A program made the position numbers and the translations under genes. The notes under the pieces were generated by a model. The model had not been told where the DNA came from. It did no database searches and worked only from the letters and a program-made list of their open reading frames with translations. Positions 1 to 9,142 of a DNA stretch of 64,000 nt are shown in pieces. The DNA comes from Streptomyces sp. NBC_00390 (GTDB taxonomy: Bacteria; Actinomycetota; Actinomycetes; Streptomycetales; Streptomycetaceae), in NCBI RefSeq assembly GCF_036057275.1, contig NZ_CP107945.1:992001-1056000 (forward strand), given 5' to 3'. Position 1 is the first letter of the stretch; each line of letters opens with the position of its first letter.

Positions 1-535
1 GCGGGAGGAGCTGGCCACGGTGCTGGACATCTCCCGCCAGGCACTCGCCGACACCCGGCAGGTGGCCCGCAGCTACCGGCACATGTCGTTCTCCACCGAA
101 CTGGCTTCGGCCTGCTCGGTGTTCGGAGCCGCCGGCATCGACGTCGAGGTCGACTGCGGCCTGAGTGAGGTGCCCGACGCGGTCGGCACCGTACTGGCGA
201 CGGTGCTGCGCGAGGGAATCACCAACGTGCTGCGGCACAGCGTTGTGCAGCGCTGCCGTATCTCCGTCAGGAAGAGCGGTGAGGAGGCGGTGGTCCTCAC
301 GGTCGTCAACGACGGAGTGGCGGGCGACGGCGACCGGCCGTCCTCCCACGACGGCGGGAGCGGCATCGGCAATCTGTCCGCCAGGGTGTGCGCGGTGGGC
401 GGCAGACTGAGCGCCGGCATCAAGGAGGACGGCTGCTTCCATCTGATGGCGGAGGTGCCGCTCCACTGCCGGGACAGCCGGTGGATGCTCAGGCCGCCGA
501 AGGTCAGGACGCCGTCGCGCCCGAGTGTGGTGTGA
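1..535 (+). CDS. Sensor histidine kinase, C-terminal part (5' truncated by window)
   Basis: The reading frame is open from base 2, so the gene begins before the window. The visible part is the end of the dimerisation region and the HATPase domain of a HisKA_3/NarL-type two-component kinase. The N box is seen as REGITNVLRHS and the G box as GSGIGNLSARV, the ATP-binding Bergerat elements. After the ATPase domain the protein ends in a basic tail of about 25 residues. It would phosphorylate a LuxR/NarL-type response regulator; the one at 591-1196 is the obvious candidate, although it is convergent rather than co-transcribed. The input domain cannot be seen. Confidence 0.85.
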   Translation, partial: REELATVLDISRQALADTRQVARSYRHMSFSTELASACSVFGAAGIDVEVDCGLSEVPDAVGTVLATVLREGITNVLRHSVVQRCRISVRKSGEEAVVLTVVNDGVAGDGDRPSSHDGGSGIGNLSARVCAVGGRLSAGIKEDGCFHLMAEVPLHCRDSRWMLRPPKVRTPSRPSVV

Positions 536-549
536 GGGTGCGACCTCGG

Positions 550-569
550 CCGGCCGGCCCGGCGGCCGG
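550..569. terminator. Candidate hairpin between convergent kinase and regulator genes
   Basis: CCGGCC (550-555) pairs with GGCCGG (564-569) across an 8-base loop in the 55-bp gap between the two convergent stop codons. There is no T tract, which is usual in high-GC actinomycetes. The call rests on position and symmetry only. Confidence 0.3.
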
Positions 570-590
570 TGAGACGTCACGGCGGAAAGG

Positions 591-1196
591 TCAGAGCCAG
601 CCCTGTTCCCGGGCGATCCGGATGGCGTCCACCCGGTTGCGCGCGCCGAGTTTGGTGACGACCGTCGTCAGGTAGTTCCGCACGGTACCCACCGTCAGAT
701 ACAGCCGGCCCGCGATGTCGGGGGCCTCGGCGCCGTCCGCGGCCATCCGCAGCACCTCGGTCTCCCTGGCGGTGAGCGGGTTCTCGCGTGCCGCCCATGC
801 GTCCAGGGCCAGTTGCGGGTCGATCACCCGCTCCCCCACGGACACCCGTCTTATCGCGTCGGCGAGCTGGGTCGGCGGCGCGTCCTTGAGGATGAAGCCC
901 GAGACCTGCGCCTCCAGCGCCCGGCGCAGATTCCCGGGGCGGCCGAGACCGGTGAGGATCAGGGTGCGGCAGGAGGGCTGCTTGGCGTGCACCTCCGCCG
1001 CCGCGGCCAGTCCGTCGATGCCTGGCAGGTCGATGTCGAGCACGGCCACGTGCGGGTCGCACCGGAGCACGGCGGGCAGGATGTCCCGGCCGGAGCCGAC
1101 CTCGGCGACGACTCGTATGTCAGGTTCGAGATTGAGCAGAGCCACTAACGCACCCCGCACCATGTGCATGTCCTCGGCAAGGACCACTTTGATCAT
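591..1196 (-). CDS. LuxR/NarL-family response regulator
   Basis: A 201-residue two-component transcription regulator. The receiver domain carries the acidic pair E8/D9, the phospho-acceptor D54 in AVLDIDLPG, T82 and K104 (LKDAPP). A GerE-type helix-turn-helix covers about residues 138-198 (LTARETEVL, then GTVRNYLTTVVTKLGARNR). An in-frame ATG lies 21 bases upstream, but MIKVVLAED matches the normal start of the family. The overall pattern recalls DesR-type regulators. It faces the kinase gene at 1-535 tail to tail and is divergent from the P450 gene (127-bp gap), which it could regulate; that link is inference. Confidence 0.9.
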   Translation of the reverse strand: MIKVVLAEDMHMVRGALVALLNLEPDIRVVAEVGSGRDILPAVLRCDPHVAVLDIDLPGIDGLAAAAEVHAKQPSCRTLILTGLGRPGNLRRALEAQVSGFILKDAPPTQLADAIRRVSVGERVIDPQLALDAWAARENPLTARETEVLRMAADGAEAPDIAGRLYLTVGTVRNYLTTVVTKLGARNRVDAIRIAREQGWL

Positions 1197-1322
1197 GTTC
1201 AAGGGTTCACGCAGCACTCGGCCTCCCCCGACCCGCCGTCAGCGAGCCCCGACAATACCTCTCCGAGTCGCTCTGAACACCCGCTCGAGCACATCCCGAG
1301 CAGCGGGTATGACGGTGTGGTC

Positions 1323-2522
1323 ATGCCTCACCACTCGTCTGGGCGCAGTTATCCGCCCGTTCGTCGTTCGGCGACCGATCTGCCGGAGGAGTACGCGCAG
1401 TTACGCGCCGGCGCTCCGGTGGCGGAGGTCGTCATGCCCAGCGGCGACCACGCATATCTCATGAGCCGGTACGACGATGTGCGTACGGTACTCTCCGACG
1501 CCCGGTGCAGCAGGGCGGCGACGGTGCTGCCGGAGTCCCCGAAGCTGACGGCCGTCCCGTTCGACGCGGGCGGCCTGTTCACGATGGACCCGCCGGAGCA
1601 CACCCGGCTGCGCTCGCTCGTCGCGGGCGCGTTCACCGCCCGCCGGGTCGAACTGCTGCGCCCCCGGATCCGTGAGCTGGCCGACGAGCTGCTCGGGCCG
1701 ATGGCCGAGGGCGGCGGCCCGGCGGACTTCAACGAGGCCTTCGCTTTCCCCTTTCCGGTCGCCGTGATCTGCGAGCTGCTGGGGGTGCCGTTCGCCGACC
1801 GGGAGATGTTCCGCGGCTGGTCGGACGCGATCCTCTCGCTGACCGCGCACACCGCGCAGGAGATGCTGGAGCACAAGCTGGCACTGGTCGGCTATCTGCA
1901 GGGGCTGGCGGCCGAGAAACGGCGGACTCCCGGCGACGACCTGCTCAGTGCGCTCGTAGGGGTTCATGACGACGAGGGCCCGCTGACCGAGCACGAACTG
2001 ATCACGATGGCGATGACGCTGCTGATCGCCGGCCATGAGACGACGGTGGGCGTACTGGGCACCTCGGTGTTCACGCTGCTGCGCCACGACGGCGGGCTGG
2101 GCCTCGTGCCGTCCGGCGAGGAGGAACTGGCCGCTCTCGTCGAGGAGTTGCTGCGAGTCAATCCGATCGGGGACGGCGGTCCGCTGAGGGTCACGACGGC
2201 GGACATCGAGGTGGCGGGCACGAAGGTAGCGGCGGGCAGCGCGGTGATCGGCGCGATCTGCTCGGCCAACCGGGACGAGTCCCGCTTCCCGGACCCGGAC
2301 CGCTTCGACCCGTCCCGGCGCGGCACTGCCCATCTGGCCTTCGGATTCGGCCCGCACTACTGCCTGGGCGCGCCGCTGGCACGGGCGGAGCTCCAGATCG
2401 CCCTTACGGCGCTGGCCCGCTGCTTCCCGTCCCTGCGTCTGGCGGTGCCGGCGGCGGACGTGAAGATGCACACGGGGCTGCTGGTGAACAGGCTGGAGTC
2501 GCTGCCGGTGGAGTGGGGCTGA
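1323..2522 (+). CDS. Cytochrome P450
   Basis: A soluble bacterial class I P450 of 399 residues, the usual length. Visible motifs are the I-helix oxygen-activation sequence AGHETT (236-241), the K-helix ExxR (E275 to R278) and the heme-binding loop FGFGPHYCLG with the thiolate ligand C347. It would hydroxylate or epoxidise a small molecule using a ferredoxin partner, but no ferredoxin or reductase gene is adjacent and the substrate cannot be read from sequence. The general appearance is CYP107-like. ATG 1323 (MPHHSSGR) is chosen; the frame is open for another 53 codons upstream but that part is not P450-like. The gene is divergent from the response regulator. Confidence 0.93.
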   Translation: MPHHSSGRSYPPVRRSATDLPEEYAQLRAGAPVAEVVMPSGDHAYLMSRYDDVRTVLSDARCSRAATVLPESPKLTAVPFDAGGLFTMDPPEHTRLRSLVAGAFTARRVELLRPRIRELADELLGPMAEGGGPADFNEAFAFPFPVAVICELLGVPFADREMFRGWSDAILSLTAHTAQEMLEHKLALVGYLQGLAAEKRRTPGDDLLSALVGVHDDEGPLTEHELITMAMTLLIAGHETTVGVLGTSVFTLLRHDGGLGLVPSGEEELAALVEELLRVNPIGDGGPLRVTTADIEVAGTKVAAGSAVIGAICSANRDESRFPDPDRFDPSRRGTAHLAFGFGPHYCLGAPLARAELQIALTALARCFPSLRLAVPAADVKMHTGLLVNRLESLPVEWG

Positions 2523-2635
2523 GGCTGCCCGGGCCGGATCGCCACAACATCCCCTCCGCTCCCTGGCGAGTTGCCTGAACAGTGTCCTAGGGTGCTGGCG
2601 CGAGCTGTGCAGTCGCAACGCGAGGGGGATCCGGC

Positions 2636-3067
2636 GTGGACACGGTCACGGGTGCCGAGCTCGAGGAGCGGATTGCCGAGCAGAGGACGGGAGCCGGTGA
2701 TCCGCGGGCGCTGGTGGGCGAGTTGAGACGCGCCCTGCTCCTGGTGCCGTTCGACGCCGGCGGGTTGTGGACTGCGGAACTCGGCGGCGTGCGCTGGATC
2801 TGCGGGTTCACGAACGAGGACGCGCTGGCCCGGTTCGCGCGGGCGCGGGACACCGGCGACGGGTCGTCCAGCGGCCGGTCGTGGGAATTCGCCGAGTTGC
2901 GCGGGGCGCGGCTGTTCGACGAGATCGTTCCGGGGATGGGCGTGCCGGCCGGGGTTGCCGTCAATGTCGCCGATCCGGACGGGGCGATGCTGTTTCCGCC
3001 GGTCGTGGGCATCGTTCCCGATGCGGTCGCCGTCGATGCCGGCGAGGCACGCTGGGGGCGGGGCTGA
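2636..3067 (+). CDS. SseB-like N-terminal domain protein, first gene of toxin operon
   Basis: A 143-residue protein with GTG start behind a purine-rich GAGGGGG site. The pattern of a conserved LLLVPFD segment followed by GVRWICGFTNEDALARFA and a late DGAMLFPP segment resembles SseB-type domains found beside WXG/T7SS effectors in streptomycetes. Its function in these operons is not established; a chaperone or secretion-accessory role is inference. The stop codon overlaps the next ATG by one base, so it is translationally coupled to the small T7SS-type partner and then the RHS toxin. Confidence 0.65.
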   Translation: MDTVTGAELEERIAEQRTGAGDPRALVGELRRALLLVPFDAGGLWTAELGGVRWICGFTNEDALARFARARDTGDGSSSGRSWEFAELRGARLFDEIVPGMGVPAGVAVNVADPDGAMLFPPVVGIVPDAVAVDAGEARWGRG

Positions 3068-3717
3068 TGGGGGACGGTGGCGCGGCGGACCTGGGGGTCG
3101 ACAAGGACAGCGTCCGGCGGATCACCGAAGGGCTGAGGGCCGCGGTGTCCGAGTTGCGGGAAGTCGGCACCGGCACCGGTTCGGTGCTGGGAAAGGGGTT
3201 CTCGGACATGGCGATGACCGGTATGGAGGCCGGTCACCACGGTCTGTCGGTGGACTTCGAGGACTGCTGCGAACGCTGGGAGTGGGGCGTACGTGCCCTG
3301 ATCCAGGACGCCAACACCATCGCGGCCAAGCTGGGTCTGGCCGCCGGACTGATCTGGGAAGAGGACCAGTACGTCGAGGGCACCTTCAAGATCGCGGTGA
3401 ACGCCGCCGTCGGCAACCCGCACGCCTCCGAGGACGAGATCGTCAACCAGAACTGGGGCGACGTGTTCACCCCGGACTACCTGGACCCGGACTGGAGCCC
3501 GGAATCGTTCGAGCGGGCCGGGGACGAGGCCGCCCAGACCTGGAAGGACACCGGCCGGGCGCTGATGACCGAAGGGACGGGCGGTCAGCGGACGAGCGCG
3601 CTCAACGACCTCTTCGGCGTCGACCAGGACGACTTCGACCGGGCGGTGGACGACACGTTCGGTCCGTCGCCCGAGGAAAGGGCCAGGCAACAGCAGCAGG
3701 GCGACGGGGGCAACTGA
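3067..3717 (+). CDS. WXG100-like T7SS partner of the RHS toxin
   Basis: A 216-residue acidic, mostly helical protein. The N-terminal part (residues 8-70) has the register of an ESX/WXG-type helix pair (VRRITEGLRAAVSELREVG, then a W-rich ERWEWGVRAL segment), and the C-terminal third is acidic and rich in D, E and Q. It lies 1 base overlapping after the SseB-like gene and 3 bases before the toxin, so the three genes form one transcript. The likely role is a secretion partner or targeting factor for the RHS protein, as with small helical proteins encoded before T7SS effectors; this is inferred from position and composition. No ESX ATPase gene is in the window. Confidence 0.55.
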   Translation: MGDGGAADLGVDKDSVRRITEGLRAAVSELREVGTGTGSVLGKGFSDMAMTGMEAGHHGLSVDFEDCCERWEWGVRALIQDANTIAAKLGLAAGLIWEEDQYVEGTFKIAVNAAVGNPHASEDEIVNQNWGDVFTPDYLDPDWSPESFERAGDEAAQTWKDTGRALMTEGTGGQRTSALNDLFGVDQDDFDRAVDDTFGPSPEERARQQQQGDGGN

Positions 3718-3720
3718 TCC

Positions 3721-6700
3721 ATGGGAATCGGCGATTTCATCAGCGACGTCACTCCGGATGTGGTCGAGGACGCGGTCGAGGACGGCGTCGAGTGGGCCGG
3801 AAACCGCGTCGAGGACGCCGGGAACTGGACCGCCGACCGTTTGGAGGACGTCGGCTGGGACTCCGGTGCCGACTGGGTGCGCGAGCAGTCCCGTTCGCTG
3901 GCCAACCGGATGGGCGCCGAGGTCGACGAGATGGACCTCGGGCAGACCGAGGACAAGACCAAGCTGATCTACGGCAGCCCGTCGAAGATCCGTTCGACCG
4001 CCTCCCATCTCAAGGACTTCCAGAAGGCGTTCAACAATGTCGGTCTGGGCCTCGAGGGCCTGGACTCGGACACGCTCAAGGGGAAGGCGGCGGACGCGTT
4101 CCGGGCGACGGTGAAGATCGAGCCGCCGAAGTGGTTCAAGGGTGCGGACGCGTGCGAGAAGGCGGCGGGGGCGCTGGCGGCGTTCGCCGGAACCGTGGAG
4201 TGGGCGCAGAACCAGGCGCAGAGCGCGATCGAGAAGTGGAAGGCCGGCACCAAGGCGTCCGAGGAGGCATGGGACGCGCACAAGTCGAAGGTCGACAGCT
4301 ACAACAAGGCTGCGGATCGGTACAACGCGCAGGCGCCCGACCAGCGTGACCCGTCCACCCTGCCGCCGAAGCCGGGCGAATTCTCCGATCCGGGCAAGGG
4401 CCGTATGGAGGAGGCCCAGCAGATCCTCGCCGAGGCCCGCAAGCAGCGCAACACGGCGGCCGAGACGGCGCGCAGCGCGGTACAGGCCGCCCGGGACGCG
4501 GCCCCGCCCAAACCGTCGTACGCGGAACAGGCCATGGACGGCCTGAACGAACTTCAGGTCATGAAAAACCACTTCGGCGGGGGCATCGTCAAGGGCACCG
4601 CCGGGCTGCTGACCTTCGTGCGCAGCGTCAACCCGCTCGACCTGTACAACATCACCCACCCTGCCGAGTACGGTCTGGCCCTGAACAACATGGCCGCCGG
4701 GCTGGTCCAGGTCGCCAACGACCCGTGGGGCGCGGGCAAGCAGATGCTCGACAACTTCATGAAGGATCCCGCCGAGGGCTTCGGCCGGCTCGTCCCCGAC
4801 GCGCTGCTCACCGCCGCCACCGCAGGCGCGGGGGCCGGGGTCAAGGCGGCCCGCCTTGCCGACGAACTCTCCGACGCGGCAAACGCGGCCCGGCGGGCGG
4901 ACAACGCCGCGGATGCCAGCCGCAAGCTCCCCGACAAGTGCTGCGGGCGTGAGCCGGTGGACTTCGCGACAGGGCGCATGCTGCTGACGGAGACCGATGT
5001 GTTCCTGCCGGGCTCGCTCCCGCTGGAGTTCCGACGGGACCACGAGTCGTCGTACCGGGCGGGCCGCTGGTTCGGCCCCAGCTGGTCCTCCACCATCGAC
5101 CAGCGGCTGACGGTCGATCCGCTCGGCGTGGTCTTCCACGGCGAGGACAATCTCCTGCTGGCCTTCCCCCACCCGGCGCCCGGCCTGCCGGTACTCGCGG
5201 AGGCGGGCCCACCCTGGCCGCTGGAGAGGAACGCGGACGGCAGTTACACGCTCACCGACCCGGACACGGGGCACACCCGGCACTTCCTGGCCCCGTCCGG
5301 CGCCGAGCCGGGCGGCAACGGCATCGCGCCGCTGGCAGAGCTCGCGGACCGGGGCGGCCGCACGATCAGCGTCGACTACTGCGAAGGGGGAGAGCCGCTC
5401 GCACTCACCCACTCCGGCGGATACCGGCTGGTGTTCACCACCGAGGACGGCCGGATCACCTCGCTGCGGCTGATCGACGCCGATCAGGGCGCGACCGAGG
5501 ACACCGGCGGCACCGAGCTGGTCCGCTACGGATACCAGGACGGCCATCTCACCCACGTCACCCGGTCCTCCGGCCGGCCGCTGCGCTTCGAGTACGACTC
5601 AGAGGGCCGGATCACGGCCTGGACCGACACCAACGACTCCCGCTTCACCTTCGTCTACGACGACCAGGACCGCTGCGTGACCCAGACGGGTACGGAGGGC
5701 CATCTGCGGTCCGACTTCCGCTACTCGGACCAGGACCCCGAAACGGGACTGCACACCACCTCCGTCACCGACTCTCTCGGACAGGTCTGGCGCTACACGG
5801 TCAACGGCCGCCTCCAAGTGATCGCGGAGACCGACCCCACCGGCGCGACCGTCCGCACCACCCACGACCGCTGCAACCGCATCCTGACGCGCACCGACCC
5901 GCTGGGTACTGTCACGGTGTTCGACTACGACGACGACGGCCGGCTCACCGCCGTCACCCGCGCCGACGGCAGCGGGATGCATGCTACATACAACGACCTG
6001 GGACTGCTCGTCGGACTGACACGCGAGGGCGGGGCGCGCTGGCAGCAGGAGTTCGACGAGCGCGGGAACCGCCTCTCCGTCACCGATCCGGCCGGTCGCA
6101 CCACCCGCTGCACCCATGACTCCCGGGGCCACCTCGCCTCGGTCACCGACGCCCTGGGCGCGGTCACGCGACTGCGCCACAACGCGGCCGGTCTGCTCGT
6201 CGAGCGTGAGGACCCCGCCGGCGGGATCACCCGGTACCGCAGGGACGCCTTCGGCCGTATCACCGAACTCGTCCTGCCGGACGGCGCCGCGACCGGCTTC
6301 GAGTGGACCGTCGAGGGCAGGCTCGCGTGCCGTACCGGACCCGGCGGCGCGAGCGAGACCTGGACGTACGACGGCGAGGGCAACTGCTCCGCTCACACCG
6401 ACCCCATGGGCCGGGTCACCCGTTTCGAGTACACGCATTTCGATCTGCTCGCGGCCCGCACCGACCCGGACGGCGCCCGCTACGAGTTCGTCCACGACAC
6501 CGAGCTGCGGCTGAAGCGGGTGACCGACCCGCAGGGGTTGACCTGGTCGTACGCGTACGACAGCGCCGGGAGGCTGATCGGCGAGACCGACTTCGACGAA
6601 CGCACCACCGGCTACGAGGTCGACCCCATGGGCCGCGTGTCCGCCAGGATCACCCCGCTCGGCGAGACCATCCGGTACGAGCGGGATGTGCTCGGGCGGG

Positions 6701-8415
6701 TGATCAGCAAGGACGCCGCCGGTCACCTCACGACGTACGCCTACGATCCGGCCGGACGTCTGCTCCAGGCCGCGGGTCCGGACAGCGAACTGATCTACCA
6801 GTACGACCGTGAGGGCCGGGTCAAGACCGAACTCGTCGACGGGCGGGCCATCACCTACGCGTACGACGGGGCCGGCCGCCGCGCCCGGCGTATGACGCCG
6901 GGCGGGCAGGTGACCTCGTACGCGTACGACGCAGCGGGCCGCCCCGCCCGGCTGGCGGCCGGGGGCCGCGAAGTGGACTTCACCCGCGACGAGTCGGGCC
7001 GTGAACTGGTCCGCCGCTTCGGTGGGACGCTCGCCCTCACATCGGTACGGGACGGGTCGGGACGCGTCACCGAGCAGGAGATCACGTCCGGCGGGCGCAG
7101 CCTCGGCCGCCGGAGCTACACCTATCGCGAGGACGGCCACCTCATCGGCGTCGACGACGCGCTCAGCGGGCGGCGCCGCTTCGATCTCGACGCCGTCGGC
7201 CGGGTCACCGCCGTCACGGCCGCCGGCTGGACCGAGTCGTACGCCTACGACCGCGGCGGCAACCTGACGACGGCGGCCTGGCCGGACCGCCACGCGGGAA
7301 CGGAAGCCCGGGGCGATCGCGCGTACACCGGCACCCGCGTCGTGCGGGCCGGTGCCAACCGCTACGAGCACGACGCCGCCGGGCGTCTGATCCGGCGCAC
7401 CAAGGCCCGGCTGTCCAAGAAGCCCGACACCTGGCGCTACTCCTACGACGCGGAGGACCGGCTCACCGGGGTCATCACGCCCGACGGCACCCTCTGGCGC
7501 TACCGCTACGACCCGCTGGGTCGCCGTACCCGCAAGGAGCGTATCGCTCCCGACGGCGAAAGCGTCCTGGAGCGTACCGACTTCACCTGGGACGGGACGA
7601 TCCTGGCGGAGCAGACCACTGCACCGGCCGGGGCCCCGCACCTGGTCACACTGACCTGGGACCACCAGGGCCTCACCCCCATCGCCCAGACGGAACGGCT
7701 CACGGACTCCGCCACGCAGCGCGAGATCGACACGCGATTCTTCGCCATCGCCACCGATCTCATCGGCACTCCCACCGAACTCGTCGACGACCGGGGCGAC
7801 ATAGCGTGGCGCAGCCGCACCACGCTGTGGGGCACCACCACGTGGAACGCCGACGCCTCCGCGTACACACCACTGCGCTTCCCGGGCCAGTACTACGATC
7901 CCGAGACGGGTCTCCACTACAACCACCATCGCTACTACGACCCGCTGACCGCCCGCTACACCACACCCGACCCCCTGGGCCTGGCCCCGGCCCCCAACCC
8001 GGCCGCCTATGTCCACAACCCCCACACCTGGAGCGACCCTCTCGGCCTCGCGCCGTACGAGAACAACGGCGGACTCGGCCAACTGGTCAAGGTGAACAAG
8101 CCCGACCCCGCCGCCGACGCCCTGGCCGAACGCCTCGGCGGCGAGTCCCGGGTCAAGTTCGAGAACGACCCGAAGGGGCGGGAGATCGACGCGATCAGCG
8201 ACGAGTACGTCGCACAGTCGAAGCCGGAGGGGATGCAGATGGGAAGCGCCCTTCGGAACCAGGCCAAGGCGACATTCGAGTACGCGCTACAATCCGGTCG
8301 CACCCCGTACTTCCATTTCGACGGCGAACCCGGTCCCGGCGTCATCGACAAACTGAAGGAATACGGCCGGCGTTACGGGATCGAGCCCGTGATCGACACG
8401 ACCCCGCTGGAATGA
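3721..8415 (+). CDS. RHS-repeat polymorphic toxin with C-terminal REase-fold toxin domain
   Basis: A 1,564-residue modular effector. Residues 1-160 look like a T7SS-secreted leader (helical, with IYGSPSKIRSTA and a W-rich segment). Residues 160-400 are coiled-coil and Ala-rich. A DUF6531-type entry domain starts near CCGREPVDFATG. About twenty YD/RHS repeats (patterns such as YAYDPAGRL and RYDPLGRRTR) follow, ending in the RHS core RYYDPLTARYTTPDPLGL. The last 120 residues form the variable toxin tip: GREIDAISDEYVAQSKP with a D/E-x-QxK-like set and RNQAKATFEYA resemble the Tox-REase-3 nuclease family. RHS shells enclose and cleave off the tip. The immunity gene follows with an ATGA overlap. 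Family assignment of the tip is from memory. Confidence 0.9.
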   Translation: MGIGDFISDVTPDVVEDAVEDGVEWAGNRVEDAGNWTADRLEDVGWDSGADWVREQSRSLANRMGAEVDEMDLGQTEDKTKLIYGSPSKIRSTASHLKDFQKAFNNVGLGLEGLDSDTLKGKAADAFRATVKIEPPKWFKGADACEKAAGALAAFAGTVEWAQNQAQSAIEKWKAGTKASEEAWDAHKSKVDSYNKAADRYNAQAPDQRDPSTLPPKPGEFSDPGKGRMEEAQQILAEARKQRNTAAETARSAVQAARDAAPPKPSYAEQAMDGLNELQVMKNHFGGGIVKGTAGLLTFVRSVNPLDLYNITHPAEYGLALNNMAAGLVQVANDPWGAGKQMLDNFMKDPAEGFGRLVPDALLTAATAGAGAGVKAARLADELSDAANAARRADNAADASRKLPDKCCGREPVDFATGRMLLTETDVFLPGSLPLEFRRDHESSYRAGRWFGPSWSSTIDQRLTVDPLGVVFHGEDNLLLAFPHPAPGLPVLAEAGPPWPLERNADGSYTLTDPDTGHTRHFLAPSGAEPGGNGIAPLAELADRGGRTISVDYCEGGEPLALTHSGGYRLVFTTEDGRITSLRLIDADQGATEDTGGTELVRYGYQDGHLTHVTRSSGRPLRFEYDSEGRITAWTDTNDSRFTFVYDDQDRCVTQTGTEGHLRSDFRYSDQDPETGLHTTSVTDSLGQVWRYTVNGRLQVIAETDPTGATVRTTHDRCNRILTRTDPLGTVTVFDYDDDGRLTAVTRADGSGMHATYNDLGLLVGLTREGGARWQQEFDERGNRLSVTDPAGRTTRCTHDSRGHLASVTDALGAVTRLRHNAAGLLVEREDPAGGITRYRRDAFGRITELVLPDGAATGFEWTVEGRLACRTGPGGASETWTYDGEGNCSAHTDPMGRVTRFEYTHFDLLAARTDPDGARYEFVHDTELRLKRVTDPQGLTWSYAYDSAGRLIGETDFDERTTGYEVDPMGRVSARITPLGETIRYERDVLGRVISKDAAGHLTTYAYDPAGRLLQAAGPDSELIYQYDREGRVKTELVDGRAITYAYDGAGRRARRMTPGGQVTSYAYDAAGRPARLAAGGREVDFTRDESGRELVRRFGGTLALTSVRDGSGRVTEQEITSGGRSLGRRSYTYREDGHLIGVDDALSGRRRFDLDAVGRVTAVTAAGWTESYAYDRGGNLTTAAWPDRHAGTEARGDRAYTGTRVVRAGANRYEHDAAGRLIRRTKARLSKKPDTWRYSYDAEDRLTGVITPDGTLWRYRYDPLGRRTRKERIAPDGESVLERTDFTWDGTILAEQTTAPAGAPHLVTLTWDHQGLTPIAQTERLTDSATQREIDTRFFAIATDLIGTPTELVDDRGDIAWRSRTTLWGTTTWNADASAYTPLRFPGQYYDPETGLHYNHHRYYDPLTARYTTPDPLGLAPAPNPAAYVHNPHTWSDPLGLAPYENNGGLGQLVKVNKPDPAADALAERLGGESRVKFENDPKGREIDAISDEYVAQSKPEGMQMGSALRNQAKATFEYALQSGRTPYFHFDGEPGPGVIDKLKEYGRRYGIEPVIDTTPLE

Positions 8416-8816
8416 GGGCGATGTACGAGTTCCATGGCTGGTTCGGAATCGCCGAATCACCTGAAGAGGCGGACGCCGGGAGCCTGGACGCGGGCATCGA
8501 CGAGCTGCGGGCGCGCATCGCGGAGATCGACTGGGCGACCGGTGAGGTCGTACTGAACGTCCACAACGGCGAGTTCTTCGTCCTGGCCAACGGCCTGATG
8601 AACCGCCGCCGCGACGAGGCCGACGACCTGGACGCCCTCCTGCACCACATCGCCACCCGTTTCCCGGGCTCCTGGGGCCTGCTCTACGAACGTTCCCCCG
8701 ACATGGACACTCCCCCGGGGCAGGGCGCGTTCCGCGTCCGCGTGATGGCCCGGGGCGAGATCCAGGTGCGCCTGGACCCGTTCCTCTCCCCCGTCCGGCC
8801 GGTCATCGAGGACTGA
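8412..8816 (+). CDS. Imm7-like immunity protein
   Basis: A 134-residue acidic protein starting MRAMYEFHGWFGI. The N-terminal YEFHGW, the central VHNGEFFVLANGL and a late SPDMDTPP/FRVRVMARG region match my recollection of the Imm7 immunity family. The ATG at 8412 overlaps the toxin stop codon (ATGA), which suggests translational coupling; a second in-frame ATG at 8421 (MYEFHGW) may be the real start and fits the family better. Its role would be to bind and neutralise the nuclease tip of the RHS protein in the cytoplasm of the producer and sibling cells. Confidence 0.75.
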   Translation: MRAMYEFHGWFGIAESPEEADAGSLDAGIDELRARIAEIDWATGEVVLNVHNGEFFVLANGLMNRRRDEADDLDALLHHIATRFPGSWGLLYERSPDMDTPPGQGAFRVRVMARGEIQVRLDPFLSPVRPVIED

Positions 8817-9142
8817 TCCGGCGCTGACCTGCGGCTGCCGTCGCCCGATCCCCGAGCCGCCCACGACGCACGGCCGGGTGCGTCGGCCAAGCCCTGTGGC
8901 GAGGCCGGCCCGCACTGCATATGCTTGACGGGAGTCCCTGCGCCCGCCGGTCCTCGGCGAGCGGTCTGTCGCTCGAGGTCGTGCCGCTCCCCTCCGCGCA
9001 TCGTGACCCGTCGGCATCAGGCGAGTGCATCGAGCCGAGTATTCGCAGTCGAAATGATGGACGCGAGCGGCGCCACGCGCTGGCTGATCGCGTTCGGTAG
9101 GCGGTCGTCGCACGATTGTCGTCGTGAGGGAGATCATTTCCC
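8817..9142 (+). other. Intergenic region upstream of molybdenum hydroxylase operon
   Basis: A 326-bp gap. A less GC-rich patch around 8918-8933 (tgcatatgcttgac) could hold promoter elements for the downstream operon. The downstream ribosome-binding site GAGGGAG at 9126-9132 precedes the ATG at 9143. No convincing gene was seen on either strand. Confidence 0.4.

Noticed and set aside
2587..8082. Long open frames on the minus strand opposite the toxin operon
   Set aside because: They are antisense mirrors of very GC-rich genes. Their translations are rich in Arg, Gly, Val and Pro without domains, while the plus-strand frames have clear RHS motifs.
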